Under the pieces are notes generated by a model. That model made no database searches, was not told the DNA's origin, and was given only the letters and a program-made list of their open reading frames with translations. DNA of 64,000 nt from Rhodospirillales bacterium URHD0017 (GTDB taxonomy: Bacteria > Pseudomonadota > Alphaproteobacteria > Reyranellales > Reyranellaceae): NCBI GenBank assembly GCA_900110395.1, contig FODP01000022.1, forward strand, positions 1-64,000, given 5' to 3'. Each line of letters begins with the position of its first letter. The stretch's first letter is position 1. Both the position numbers and the translations under genes were made by a program. Positions 24,675 through 34,041 of this stretch are shown in pieces.

Positions 24675-25712
24675 ATGCCTACGACCCGACGGAGGTTCTT
24701 GGCCGCGGCGTCGGCAACCGCCACGGCCGTTGCCGCCCCTGCCCTCGCCCAGAGCAAGGAAACGGAGGCGGCAGGCTTCGAGGAGGCGCTGCGCGCCAAG
24801 TTCGCCGCCGGCGACGTGCTCGACTGGCGCGGTGGCAATGTGCGGCTGCGCCGACCCATCGTGATCGAGGTCGCGTCCAACCAGCTCGGCCCGGGGCTCG
24901 ACCTCAACGGCGCCAAGCTGATCGCCGACTTCAACGACGGAGCCAAGCGCGCGATCACCATCCGCATTCCCGCGCACGCCAAGAACGTGGCCTTGCGCGG
25001 CATGAAGATCATGAACGGCACGATTCTCGCCGAGAGTCCCGCACAGGACGCGATCGGCCTGGAGTGCCTCACCAACCACAGCTGGCTCTACAGCTGGAAG
25101 CTGATGAACCTCGACATCGAACATTTCGCACGCGACGGACTGCACTTCGACGGCAGCGTGTTCGAGGGCGAATTGCACGGCGTGACCTGCGCCGACAACG
25201 GTCGCAACGGCATGACCTTCAAAAACAACGGATCGATCGGCGATATCGGCATCGTCTCGGCGATCGCCATCTTCGGCGGTCAGATGCGCAAGAACGGCAA
25301 TGCCGGCATCGAGACTCAGAGCAACATCCCCTACCAGGAGCCGCGCGATCTCAACATCTCGCAGACGTACTTTGTCGAGAACAAGGGACCAGGCCTGCTC
25401 GCCACCAGCGGGTTCTCCATGGCCATGGGCTGCGGCTTCGAGAACAACGGCGGCTGCGGCATCAAGCTCTCCAACGAAGGCCGCCTGTTCGCCTGCCGCG
25501 CCAGCACCTTCAAATCACAGCCCTACCTGGTCGAGGCTTTCCTCAACGGCGGCAGCATGTTGCTCGACGGCTGCCGCATCGAGGGCTACGGCGGGTTCGA
25601 GGGCAAGATGAAGTACGCCAAGATCGGCGGCAAAGGCTCGGTGCTGCTGCGCGCTTCGGGCGACCGCTCCAACGTCGACGTCTCGGGCGATATCGCCGTC
25701 AAGGTCGTGTGA
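24675..25712 (+). CDS. Tat-exported right-handed beta-helix protein
   Basis: A 345-residue protein with a Tat-type signal (TTRRRFLAAASATATAVAAPALAQ). The mature part reads as successive short strands with buried Asn and hydrophobics: AKNVALRGMKIMNGTI, WLYSWKLMNLDIEHFARDGLHFDG, LHGVTCADNGRNGMTFKNNG, ENKGPGLLATSGFSMAMGCGFENNGGCGIKLSNEG. This is the parallel beta-helix pattern of pectate-lyase-like proteins. No catalytic triad can be assigned. It may bind or cleave a polysaccharide in the periplasm. It is divergent from asmA and is followed by a CopC-like gene 45 bases on. Confidence 0.72.
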   Translation: MPTTRRRFLAAASATATAVAAPALAQSKETEAAGFEEALRAKFAAGDVLDWRGGNVRLRRPIVIEVASNQLGPGLDLNGAKLIADFNDGAKRAITIRIPAHAKNVALRGMKIMNGTILAESPAQDAIGLECLTNHSWLYSWKLMNLDIEHFARDGLHFDGSVFEGELHGVTCADNGRNGMTFKNNGSIGDIGIVSAIAIFGGQMRKNGNAGIETQSNIPYQEPRDLNISQTYFVENKGPGLLATSGFSMAMGCGFENNGGCGIKLSNEGRLFACRASTFKSQPYLVEAFLNGGSMLLDGCRIEGYGGFEGKMKYAKIGGKGSVLLRASGDRSNVDVSGDIAVKVV

Positions 25713-25757
25713 CGCTTCCGCCCTTTACTCCTTGCATGATTGAAGAAATTATCCTGC

Positions 25758-26132
25758 ATGGAATTCTCGACCTGGCGGCCGGTCCTGATCGGCCTGTTCG
25801 CGATGGCATTCTCTGCGTCCGCTGCGGCGCAAGACGTGCAAGTCATGGACTCTGCTCCCAAGGCCGAGGCCGTGATCGGCGAGCCGAGCAGTTCGTTCTT
25901 CGTGCGCTTCGACCGGCCGATCGACCACATCCACTCGCGCCTGTCGATCTGGCGCGACGGCAAGCTCGTCGAGTATCTGCAACCGCGGCTGCAATCGTCG
26001 CCCGAGGTGCTGTTCGCCCGCGCACCGACCCTGGCGCCTGGCCAATACATGCTGCGCTGGACGGTGCACACCATGGAAGGCGCCAAGGTCACCGAGGGCG
26101 ACATTCCGTTCACCATAAAAACCCAGCCCTGA
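25758..26132 (+). CDS. copC: CopC domain periplasmic protein
   Basis: A 124-residue protein from the ATG at 25758 with a Sec signal (WRPVLIGLFAMAFSASAAAQ). The mature domain is CopC-like: DSAPKAEAVIGEPSSSFFVRFDRPIDHIHSRLSIW and ALAPGQYMLRWTVHTMEG-type ending with a terminal GDIPFTI strand. CopC proteins bind Cu(II) through the N-terminal His plus Asp/His side chains. Here the mature N-terminus is QDVQV, and the usual His1 is missing (HIHS lies later), so copper affinity may be weak. No copD or copA is adjacent. Confidence 0.78.
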   Translation: MEFSTWRPVLIGLFAMAFSASAAAQDVQVMDSAPKAEAVIGEPSSSFFVRFDRPIDHIHSRLSIWRDGKLVEYLQPRLQSSPEVLFARAPTLAPGQYMLRWTVHTMEGAKVTEGDIPFTIKTQP

Positions 26133-26225
26133 CCGGCAGCGGCAACCAAATTCCCCGTGAGATCGTTGCGACATTGACAGCGTATCCCGGGCTTGGGCCG
26201 GCGGGATGCCGAGCGAGGGATCCCG

Positions 26226-27284
26226 ATGAAGATCGCCCAGGTCGCGCCCCTTATGGAAAGCGTGCCGCCCCGCTTCTATGGCGGGACCGAACGCATCGTC
26301 TCCTACTTGACCGAGGAACTGGTCGCGCAGGGCCACGACGTCACCCTGTTCGCGAGCGGCGATTCGCTGACCAGCGCGCATCTGCTGCCGTGCACGGCGA
26401 AGGCGCTGCGCTTGAGCGACGTCAAGGATCCGATCCCCTATCACCTCATCATGCTCGACGAGGTCCGCCGGCTCGCGCCGACGTTCGATGTGCTGCATTT
26501 TCACGTCGACCTGCTGCATTACCCGGTGATCCGCGACTTTGCCTGGCGTACCGTGACGACCATGCACGGCCGCCTCGATCTTCCCGACATGCACCCGCTC
26601 TACAGCGCCTTCAGCGAGGCGCCGCTGGTCTCGATCTCCGACAACCAGCGCACGCCCATGCCGCCGGTCAACTGGGCGGGCCGCATCCATCACGGCCTGC
26701 CACAGAACCTGCTGAAACCGCTCGCGTCGCGCCGCGGCGACTATCTCGCCTTCCTGGGCCGCATCTCGCCCGAGAAGCGGCCCGACCGGGCGATCGAGAT
26801 CGCCGCCCGCAGCGGGCGCGAACTGCGCATCGCCGCCAAGATCGACAAGGTCGATCGCGACTACTGGCGCGAGGAGATCGAGCCCCTGGTCCGGCGCCAT
26901 GCCAACGTGCACTACATCGGCGAGATCGGCGATGCCGAGAAGGCGGAATTTCTAGGCAACGCCTCGGCGCTCCTGTTTCCCATCGACTGGGCCGAGCCGT
27001 TCGGGTTGGTCATGATCGAAGCGATGGCCTGCGGCACGCCGGTCATCGCCTGGAAGTGCGGCTCGGTGCCCGAGGTCGTCGATCCCGGCGTCACCGGCTT
27101 CGTGGTCGACAGTGTCGAGGAGGCAGTCTCGGCCGTCAGCCTGATCGGCAATCTCGATCGCGGGCGCATCCGCGAGGTCTTCGACCAGCGCTTCACCGCG
27201 GCGCGCATGGCCCGCGACTATGTCGCGATCTATCGCCGCCTGCTGGACACGCGCCAACCGGTCGAGCTAAGCGCTGCCGAATGA
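26226..27284 (+). CDS. Glycosyltransferase family 4 protein
   Basis: A 352-residue GT-B glycosyltransferase. The N-terminal domain begins MKIAQVAPLMESVPPRFYGGTERIVSYLTEEL with the acceptor-side Gly-rich loop. The C-terminal domain (YLAFLGRISPEKRPDRAIEIA) binds the nucleotide sugar, with the EPFGLVMIEAMACGTPVIAW motif holding the conserved Glu pair. It ends in the SVPEVVDPGVTGFVVDS loop. It is cytoplasmic. The debranching-type glucosidase and GH13 enzyme genes follow within 14 and 19 bases, so it probably makes or modifies a glucan or glucoside handled by the next two enzymes. Confidence 0.88.
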   Translation: MKIAQVAPLMESVPPRFYGGTERIVSYLTEELVAQGHDVTLFASGDSLTSAHLLPCTAKALRLSDVKDPIPYHLIMLDEVRRLAPTFDVLHFHVDLLHYPVIRDFAWRTVTTMHGRLDLPDMHPLYSAFSEAPLVSISDNQRTPMPPVNWAGRIHHGLPQNLLKPLASRRGDYLAFLGRISPEKRPDRAIEIAARSGRELRIAAKIDKVDRDYWREEIEPLVRRHANVHYIGEIGDAEKAEFLGNASALLFPIDWAEPFGLVMIEAMACGTPVIAWKCGSVPEVVDPGVTGFVVDSVEEAVSAVSLIGNLDRGRIREVFDQRFTAARMARDYVAIYRRLLDTRQPVELSAAE

Positions 27285-27297
27285 CAGGCAACACGGC

Positions 27298-29505
27298 ATG
27301 AAGAACGCGGGGGAAGTGGCCCACGCCCCTGCTCCCGCCGGCCCGGGCGTGCCGACGGCGCAGTTCTTCATTCCGGCTGCCACTTCCCTGCAGGAGCGCC
27401 GGCCGCGCACCCTGAAGCATGGCGACAGTTTCGGCGTGTTCGACCCCAATGGCGATGCGGTCGCCGGCCCCGGCAGTCCCGAAGGCCTCTATCATCGCGA
27501 CACGCGGTACCTCTCCCACCTCCTGGTGACGCTCGACGGCCAGCGGCCGATGCTGCTCAGCTCCACGCTGCGCGATGACAACGCCATGCTGACCTGCGAT
27601 CTCACCAATCCCGACCTCTACGACACGTTGGGCCGCCTGGCCCTCGAACACGACATGGTGCATCTGCGCCGGATGCGCTTTTTGTGGCAGGCGGCCTGCC
27701 ACGAGCGGCTGGCGGTGCGCCACTTCGGCAGCACGCCACAACGTCTGCGACTTGGCCTGTCGTTCGCCGCCGACTTCGCCGACCTGTTCGAAGTCCGCGG
27801 CACGCGCCGAGAGCGCCATGGCCTGCGCCATGCCGGCTCGGTGAACGGCAACGCGGTGACGCTGGGCTATACCGGCCTCGACGGCCTGACGCGCCGCACG
27901 GTGGTGAGCTTTGCCCCGCCGCCGGACAAGCTCAGTGTCGATGGCGCCTTGTTCGATCTTGTCCTGCAGCCCGGCGAAACACGCAATATCGACCTCACGA
28001 TCGACTGCGCCGCCGATGAGAACGCGCAGGATCAGGCAAGGCCCGGGTTCCTGCAGGCGCTGCGGCGGTCGCGGCGGACCTTGCGCACCGCAGCGGCCCG
28101 CGCCACGACGATCACCAGCACCAACACCACGTTCAACGAGGCCATACGCCGGTCGATCTCCGACCTCTACATGCTGGTTACCGACACGCCGGACGGTCCC
28201 TATCCCTATGCCGGTATTCCGTGGTTCAGCACGGTCTTCGGCCGCGACGCCCTGATCACCGCCATGCAGACGCTGTGGCTCGATCCCGCCCTCGCCCGCG
28301 GCGTGCTGCGCCACCTGGCGCGCCACCAGGCCGAGACCACCGACGAGGCGGCCGACGCCGAACCCGGCAAGATCCTGCACGAGATGCGCCAGGGCGAGAT
28401 GGCGCTGCTGGGCGAGGTGCCGTTCCGGCATTACTACGGCAGCGTCGATTCCACGCCGCTGTTCGTCATGTTGGCCGGCGCCTATCTCGAGCGCACCGAC
28501 GACGTCGAGACGGTGCGCAAGTTGTGGCCGAACGTCCTGGCGGCGCTGCGCTGGATGGACGAATCGGGCGATCGCGACGGCGACGGCTTCATCGAGTATG
28601 GCCGCAAGCGCGACACCGGGCTGATCAACCAGGGCTGGAAGGACAGCCACGATTCGATCTTCCACGCCGATGGCTCGTTGGCGCACGGACCGGTCGCCCT
28701 GGTCGAGGTCCAGGCCTATGCCTTCGGCGCCTGGCAGGCCGCTGCGCTGATTGCACGCCGGCTGGAAGACGACCAAGCCGCCGGTGGCTACACCGAACGC
28801 GCCAACCGCCTGAAACTGCGCTTCGACGATGCCTTCTTCGACAAGAGGCTCGGCACCTACGTGCTCGCCCTCGACGGCGACAAGAGACCCTGCCGGGTGC
28901 GCGCTTCCAACGCCGGGCATGCGCTGTTCAGCGGTATCGCCCGGCCCGAGCGTGCCGCGGCGGTGGCGCGGACACTGACGTCGAACGCCTTCTTCTCCGG
29001 CTGGGGCGTACGCACGCTCGCCGTCGGCGAGGCGCGTTACAACCCCATGAGCTACCACAACGGCTCGGTGTGGCCGCACGACAACGCCCTGATCGCCGCG
29101 GGTTTCGCGCGCTACGGCCTGCGGCGCGAGGCGGCGCGCCTGTTCGGCGGCCTGTTCGCAGCCTCGGCCTATATCGACCTGCGCCGCCTGCCCGAGCTGT
29201 TCTGCGGCTTCCCGCGCGAGCGCGCGCATGGTCCCACCTTCTATCCCGTCGCTTGCTCGCCGCAGGCCTGGGCGGCGGCGACGCCGCTGTCCCTGCTGCA
29301 GTCCTGCCTCGGCTTGCGCTTCGACACGGCGCGCGGCTCGGTGGCGTTCGACGAGCCGTTGTTGCCGGATTTCCTGGATGACGTGACGCTGCGCCGCCTG
29401 TCGCTCGGCGATGCGGCGGTCGACGTGGCGCTGCACCGCCGCGGCAGCGACCTCTCGATCGAAGTCTTGGGCCGCCGCGGCCGACTGGGCGTCGATCTCT
29501 CCTGA
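27298..29505 (+). CDS. Amylo-alpha-1,6-glucosidase (glycogen-debranching-type)
   Basis: A 735-residue protein with an N-terminal debranching-enzyme domain (about residues 30-240: LKHGDSFGVFDPNGD, GLYHRDTRYLSHLLVTLDG) and a C-terminal (alpha/alpha)6 barrel. The barrel contains YPYAGIPWFSTVFGRDALITAMQTLWLDP, HEMRQGEMA, GSVDSTPLFVMLAGAYLE, QGWKDSHDSIFHADG and YHNGSVWPHDNALIAAGFARYG. The Asp and Glu residues in GRDALI, GWKDS and SVWPHDN correspond to the catalytic and binding sites of such glucosidases. It probably cleaves alpha-glucosidic branches. No signal peptide, so it acts in the cytoplasm on a product of the neighbouring glycosyltransferase. Confidence 0.88.
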   Translation: MKNAGEVAHAPAPAGPGVPTAQFFIPAATSLQERRPRTLKHGDSFGVFDPNGDAVAGPGSPEGLYHRDTRYLSHLLVTLDGQRPMLLSSTLRDDNAMLTCDLTNPDLYDTLGRLALEHDMVHLRRMRFLWQAACHERLAVRHFGSTPQRLRLGLSFAADFADLFEVRGTRRERHGLRHAGSVNGNAVTLGYTGLDGLTRRTVVSFAPPPDKLSVDGALFDLVLQPGETRNIDLTIDCAADENAQDQARPGFLQALRRSRRTLRTAAARATTITSTNTTFNEAIRRSISDLYMLVTDTPDGPYPYAGIPWFSTVFGRDALITAMQTLWLDPALARGVLRHLARHQAETTDEAADAEPGKILHEMRQGEMALLGEVPFRHYYGSVDSTPLFVMLAGAYLERTDDVETVRKLWPNVLAALRWMDESGDRDGDGFIEYGRKRDTGLINQGWKDSHDSIFHADGSLAHGPVALVEVQAYAFGAWQAAALIARRLEDDQAAGGYTERANRLKLRFDDAFFDKRLGTYVLALDGDKRPCRVRASNAGHALFSGIARPERAAAVARTLTSNAFFSGWGVRTLAVGEARYNPMSYHNGSVWPHDNALIAAGFARYGLRREAARLFGGLFAASAYIDLRRLPELFCGFPRERAHGPTFYPVACSPQAWAAATPLSLLQSCLGLRFDTARGSVAFDEPLLPDFLDDVTLRRLSLGDAAVDVALHRRGSDLSIEVLGRRGRLGVDLS

Positions 29506-29523
29506 GGCGAGCGGACGCTGGGC

Positions 29524-31116
29524 ATGGCCGATCCCACTTGGTGGCAGCGCGCTGTCCTCTATCAGATCTACCCGCGATCCTTTCAGGACAGCGACGGCAG
29601 CGGCGTGGGCGACATCGCCGGCATCCGCCAACGACTCGATCACCTGGTCGAGCTCGGCGTCGATGCGCTGTGGCTGTCGCCTGTCTTCCCCTCGCCCATG
29701 GCCGACTTCGGCTACGACGTGGCGGACTATTGCGACATCGATCCGCTGTTCGGCTCGCTCGCCGATTTCGATGCCTTGCTGGCCGACGCCCATGCACGCG
29801 GCCTCAAGGTCATCCTCGACCTGGTGGCCAACCACACCTCCGACCAGCATCCCTGGTTCCAGGAAAGCCGCGCCGCACGCACCTCGGCCAAGCGTGACTG
29901 GTACATCTGGCGCGATCCGGCGCCCGGCGGCGGGCCGCCCAACAACTGGCTGTCGGAGTTCGGTGGCGGGGCGTGGGAATGCGACGACGCCAGCGGCCAG
30001 TATTACCTTCACACTTTCCTCACCTCGCAGCCCGACCTCAACTGGCGCAATCCCGAAATGCGCACCGCCATGCACGAGGTCGTGCGCTTCTGGCTGAAGC
30101 GCGGCGTCGACGGCTTTCGCGCCGACGCCATCCGCCATCTGATCAAGGACGAGGCGTTTCGCGACAATCCGGCCAACCCCGCCTACCGCGACGGCGACCC
30201 GCCGGATACCGCCGTCCTGCCGCTCTACACGGCCGATCGGCTGGAAGCCCACGACGTCATCGCCGGATTGCGCGGCGTGATCGACGAATTTCCCGACCGC
30301 CTGCTGATCGGCGAACTCAACCTGCCCTTCGAGAAGCTGGTGGTCTATTACGGCCGCGACCTCGGCGGCCTGCACCTGCCATTCAACTTTGCACTGCTGA
30401 GCGCACCCTGGCACGCGCGGCATCTCGCCGGCCTGATCGACCGCTATGAAGCAGCCCTGCCCGAGGGCGGTTGGCCGAACTGGGTGCTGGGCAATCACGA
30501 CAAGCCGCGCATCGCCTCGCGGGTGGGCGACGCGCAGGCCAAGGTGGCGGCCATGCTGCTGCTGACCTTGCGCGGCATGCCGACGCTCTATTACGGCGAC
30601 GAGATCGGCATGCGGCAGATCAGGATCCCGCCGCACCGCGCGCGCGACCCCTACGAGCTGAACGTGCCGGGACTGGGCCTGGGCCGCGACGGCTGCCGCA
30701 CGCCGATGCAATGGGATACGTCGGACAAGGCGGGCTTCACCGAGGGCGATCCCTGGCTGCCGCTGGGCGAGGACCACCGCCAGCTCAATGTCGAGAACCA
30801 GCGCGCCGACCGCACCTCGATCTTCACCTTGCACAAGCGGCTGGTCGCCCTGCGCCGCGGCCATCCGGCGCTGGCGATCGGCGACTACCGGCCGATCGCC
30901 GCCACCGGCGACCTGCTGCTTTTCCAGCGCGCGCTGGAGCGCGAGCGCTTCGTCGTGGCGCTCAATCTCGGTGCCGAGCCCGTCGAGGTCGACTTCGCCT
31001 CGGGCGAAGTCCGCGGCCGTCTCGTTCTGTCGACCCACGGTGATCGCGACGGCGAGCCGGTCGCCGACGCGCTCGCCTTGCGCGACAACGAAGGCGTTAT
31101 CGTCGAGCTTTCATGA
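29524..31116 (+). CDS. GH13 alpha-glucosidase
   Basis: A 530-residue glycoside hydrolase family 13 enzyme with all four conserved regions: DLVANHTSDQH, GFRADAIRHL with the nucleophile Asp201, LLIGEL with the acid/base Glu264, and GNHDKPR with Asp326. The GYDVADYCDIDPLFGS and PTLYYGDEIGM segments are typical of oligo-1,6-glucosidase/alpha-glucosidase subfamilies. The C-terminal ~90 residues form the small beta domain. It lacks a signal peptide and should act on short alpha-glucosides in the cytoplasm. It starts 18 bases after the debranching-type gene; together with the glycosyltransferase they form a glucan or compatible-solute operon. Confidence 0.92.
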   Translation: MADPTWWQRAVLYQIYPRSFQDSDGSGVGDIAGIRQRLDHLVELGVDALWLSPVFPSPMADFGYDVADYCDIDPLFGSLADFDALLADAHARGLKVILDLVANHTSDQHPWFQESRAARTSAKRDWYIWRDPAPGGGPPNNWLSEFGGGAWECDDASGQYYLHTFLTSQPDLNWRNPEMRTAMHEVVRFWLKRGVDGFRADAIRHLIKDEAFRDNPANPAYRDGDPPDTAVLPLYTADRLEAHDVIAGLRGVIDEFPDRLLIGELNLPFEKLVVYYGRDLGGLHLPFNFALLSAPWHARHLAGLIDRYEAALPEGGWPNWVLGNHDKPRIASRVGDAQAKVAAMLLLTLRGMPTLYYGDEIGMRQIRIPPHRARDPYELNVPGLGLGRDGCRTPMQWDTSDKAGFTEGDPWLPLGEDHRQLNVENQRADRTSIFTLHKRLVALRRGHPALAIGDYRPIAATGDLLLFQRALERERFVVALNLGAEPVEVDFASGEVRGRLVLSTHGDRDGEPVADALALRDNEGVIVELS

Positions 31117-31150
31117 TGGAGCGCGGCCTTCAGGTCCGAGGTCCGCGCTC

Positions 31151-33025
31151 CTATGAGGTCTTGCCCAATCCGCGCACGACGAAGGCGTTGAGCCGTCGCG
31201 CGAAGGCCGCCGGATCGGCCGGCACCTCGCCGTCGAGGATGTGGGCCTGGTCGAGCAGGAGGTTGGCGAGTTCGGCTGCCTCGTCGTTGTGGGCTGCAAC
31301 GATCGCCTTCACGAGATCGTGCCGCATGTTGAGCTCGAGGATCGGCTTGGCGCCGCTGCCGCGGTTGGCGCGGGCCAACAGGCGCTCGAGCTCGCGGTCG
31401 CGGCCCTGGGCGCCGGCAACCAGGCAGGCCGCGCTCTCGGTCAGGCGCTGCGAGGCGCGCACGTCGGAGACCTTGTCGCCCAGCGCGTCCTTCACCGTCT
31501 TGAGGATGGCCGTGTCCTCATCGCTCGACGCCTTGTCCTCGGCCTTGTCGTCGAGCAAGGGGATCGAGCCGAAGTCGACATCGCCCTGGCTCAGCGAGCG
31601 CAACGGCTTGCCCTCGAAGTCCTGCGGCATGGCCGTCCAGAAGGCATCGATCGGATCGGTCAGCAACAGCACTTCTATGCCGCGGGCACTTGCCGCCTCG
31701 AGCTTGGGGTTGGATTTCAGCCGCTCCGCACTGTCACCAACGAGATAGTAGATCTCGGTCTGGTTAGGCTTGAGATCGGTGACATAGTCCTTGAGCGAGC
31801 GCGGTGCGTCCGTGGTCGTTGTCGCGAAGCGCGCCAGCGCGAGAAGCTGGCCGCGCCGCTCATGGTCTTCGTAGAGCCCTTCCTTGAGGACCGAGCCGAA
31901 GGCGTTCCAGATCTTGGTCCAGGTCTCGGCATCCTTGGTGGCACAGTTTTCCATCTCACCGACGACGCGCGTGGTGAGACCGTTGCGGATCTGCGTCACC
32001 TGCGGGTTGTTCTGCAACATCTCGCGCGACAGGTTGAGCGGCAGGTCCTCGCTGTCGACCACACCGCGCACGAAGCGCAGCCAGGGCGGCAGGAGATCGG
32101 CATCGTCGGTGATGTAGACGCGCCGCACGTAGAGCTTCACCCGCCCCTTGCGGCCGGGATCGGCCAGGTCGAAGGGCGGCGTGGTCGGCACGAACAGCAG
32201 CACGGCGTAGGCCTGCCGGCCCTCGACCTTGTAGTGCAGGGTGAGCGCAGGCTCGTCGAACGCCATGGCGATCGAGCGGTAGGCCTGGGTGTAGTCCTCG
32301 GCCTTCAGCTCCGACCTGGGCCGCTGCCACAGCGCGCTGGCGGCGTTGACCTGCCGCGCCTCGCCCTTGTCGTCCACGAGCTCGATCGGGAAGAGGATGT
32401 GCTCGGAGTAGGTGTGGATCACCCGCTCGAGCTCGAAGGGCTGAAGGTAGCGCGCCGCGTCGTCCTTCAGGTGCAGGACGATCTCGGTGCCGCGCGGCAC
32501 GCGGCTCGCCTGCTCCTCGGTGGCCCGCGCCATCTCGAAGCCCGCGCCGCCCGACGACGTCCACACCCAGGTCTCCGACGTGCCGGCGCGCGTGCTGGTC
32601 ACGGTGATGCGGTCGGCCACCATGAAGGCCGAATAGAAGCCGACACCGAACTGGCCGATCAGGCCCTGCCCGTCCTTGGCATCCTTCAGGCCCTTGAGGA
32701 AGGCCTTGGTGCCCGAGCGCGCCACAGTGCCGAGATTGTCGACGAGTTCCTGGCGGTCCATGCCGATGCCGGTATCGGAGATGGTGAGCGTCTTGGCGGT
32801 CGCATCCGGCTTGAGACGAATCTCGAGCTTCTCGGCGCCGGCCAGCAGCGCGGGGTTGGCGATCGCCTCATAGCGTAGCTTGTCCAGGGCGTCCGACGCA
32901 TTGGAGATCAGCTCGCGCAAGAACACGTCGGTCTCGGAATAGACCGAGTGGACCATCAGGCTCAGAAGCTCGGCGACCTCCGCCTGGAATTGATGCGATT
33001 GCGCGCCGCCTGCGTCCCCGTTCAT
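31151..33025 (-). CDS. htpG: Molecular chaperone HtpG (Hsp90)
   Basis: A 624-residue Hsp90 homologue. The N-terminal GHKL ATPase domain shows ELISNASDALDKLRYEA, DTGIGMDRQELVDNLGTVARSGT and GQFGVGFYSAFMVAD. The middle domain holds LPLNLSREMLQNNP with the catalytic-loop Arg, and the C-terminal dimerisation domain is complete, ending at GLGKTS. It is an ATP-driven dimeric chaperone of the cytoplasm. It lies downstream of a short Pro-rich ORF in the same direction. No clear RpoH-type promoter could be assigned by eye. Confidence 0.96.
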   Translation of the reverse strand: MNGDAGGAQSHQFQAEVAELLSLMVHSVYSETDVFLRELISNASDALDKLRYEAIANPALLAGAEKLEIRLKPDATAKTLTISDTGIGMDRQELVDNLGTVARSGTKAFLKGLKDAKDGQGLIGQFGVGFYSAFMVADRITVTSTRAGTSETWVWTSSGGAGFEMARATEEQASRVPRGTEIVLHLKDDAARYLQPFELERVIHTYSEHILFPIELVDDKGEARQVNAASALWQRPRSELKAEDYTQAYRSIAMAFDEPALTLHYKVEGRQAYAVLLFVPTTPPFDLADPGRKGRVKLYVRRVYITDDADLLPPWLRFVRGVVDSEDLPLNLSREMLQNNPQVTQIRNGLTTRVVGEMENCATKDAETWTKIWNAFGSVLKEGLYEDHERRGQLLALARFATTTTDAPRSLKDYVTDLKPNQTEIYYLVGDSAERLKSNPKLEAASARGIEVLLLTDPIDAFWTAMPQDFEGKPLRSLSQGDVDFGSIPLLDDKAEDKASSDEDTAILKTVKDALGDKVSDVRASQRLTESAACLVAGAQGRDRELERLLARANRGSGAKPILELNMRHDLVKAIVAAHNDEAAELANLLLDQAHILDGEVPADPAAFARRLNAFVVRGLGKTS

Positions 33026-33060
33026 CGGTGTCCGTCCATGGTTTCAGTCAGCCTGACCGG

Positions 33061-33234
33061 CTATAGCCCCGGAAAGACGCGCGGCCAAGGCGTCGATGGC
33101 GGCGACACGAACAGGGGCTCCTGCTCCTCTTCGGGCTGGCGGCGGCAAGGCGGCTGGTGTTTGTCGGCCTCGGCCGCCGGCAAGGCGTGCGGGAAGGCCT
33201 GTGGCTGGGGCGTCAGATCGCCAATTTGCATCAT
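33061..33234 (-). CDS. Candidate small Pro-rich protein upstream of htpG
   Basis: A 57-residue ORF with two adjacent ATG codons at 33234 and 33231, preceded by a strong GGAGG five to eight bases upstream. It is rich in Pro, Gln and Glu (QPQAFPHALPAAEADKH, PEEEQEPLF) with no membrane segment. It ends 35 bases before the htpG start and points the same way. Either it is a real small gene co-transcribed with htpG, or its ribosome-binding site is coincidental. No family is recognised. Confidence 0.4.
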   Translation of the reverse strand: MMQIGDLTPQPQAFPHALPAAEADKHQPPCRRQPEEEQEPLFVSPPSTPWPRVFPGL

Positions 33235-33315
33235 CACGTCCTCCGTGGAGCGACATGCCGAGACAAATATGCGGGCCCTTTTGAAGGCGCACCGCGGCCG
33301 TCGATTTGGGAGGGC

Positions 33316-34038
33316 TTACGGGAGTTTCAAGGGGGCCTCGGCCCGATAGCGCACCCAGCCGCTGGCGCGCAGCCGGCAGGCATCGCAGGTCCCGCAGCCC
33401 ACGCCCCAGTCATGGCGGTGCGAACGGTCGCCCAGGTAGCAGGTATGGGTCTCCTGGACGATGAGATCGACCAGCCCCTGACCGCCGAGCTGGCCGGCCA
33501 GCCGCCAGGTGTCGGCCTTGTCGATCCACATCAGCGGCGTCTCCAGCACCAGGCGCGCCTCCATGCCGAGATTGATCGCGACTTGCAGGGCCTTGACCGT
33601 GTCGTCGCGGCAATCGGGATAGCCCGAGAAGTCCGTCTCGCAGACACCGGCGACGACGTGCTTCAAGCCCCGCTGGTAGGCCACGATGGCGGCGAAGGTC
33701 AGGAAGACAAGGTTGCGGCCGGGCACGAAGGTGGCGGGGAGCCCATCCGGCCGCGTGCCCATGGGCAGGTCGGCGGTGAGCGCGCTCGTGCTGACGGCGC
33801 CCAGCACATTGAGGGGCACGACACGGTCGGGCCCGAGTCTCAGCCGCCAGTCGTCAGAGAGGTTGGCAATGGCGCGACGCACCGGCTCGCGCACCTCCAT
33901 CTCGACCGCGTGTCGCTGGCCGTAGGAGAAGCCGATGGTCTCGACCCGCCGGTAGCGCGACAACGCCCAGGCAAGGCAGGTGGTGGAGTCCTGGCCCCCT
34001 GAAAACAGGACCAGAGCCGAGGAAGGATCGAGGGTCAT
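33316..34038 (-). CDS. queC: 7-cyano-7-deazaguanine synthase QueC
   Basis: A 240-residue PP-loop enzyme. SGGQDST (residues 13-19) is the ATP pyrophosphatase loop, followed by GFSYGQRHAVEM and the FVPGRNLVFLT block. The C-terminal zinc site uses the cysteines in THTCYLG and GCGTCDACRLR. It converts 7-carboxy-7-deazaguanine to preQ0 using ATP and ammonia, for queuosine in tRNA. No queD, queE or queF is beside it. It starts three bases after the stop of an enoyl-CoA hydratase gene, an uninformative pairing that may only reflect shared transcription. Confidence 0.95.
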   Translation of the reverse strand: MTLDPSSALVLFSGGQDSTTCLAWALSRYRRVETIGFSYGQRHAVEMEVREPVRRAIANLSDDWRLRLGPDRVVPLNVLGAVSTSALTADLPMGTRPDGLPATFVPGRNLVFLTFAAIVAYQRGLKHVVAGVCETDFSGYPDCRDDTVKALQVAINLGMEARLVLETPLMWIDKADTWRLAGQLGGQGLVDLIVQETHTCYLGDRSHRHDWGVGCGTCDACRLRASGWVRYRAEAPLKLP

Positions 34039-34041
34039 CGC

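Noticed and set aside
27193..31038. A 1281-codon open frame on the minus strand across the carbohydrate genes
   Set aside because: It mirrors three well-supported genes on the plus strand. Its composition is the Arg/Ala/Gly-rich pattern of GC-rich antisense frames and it has no domain.
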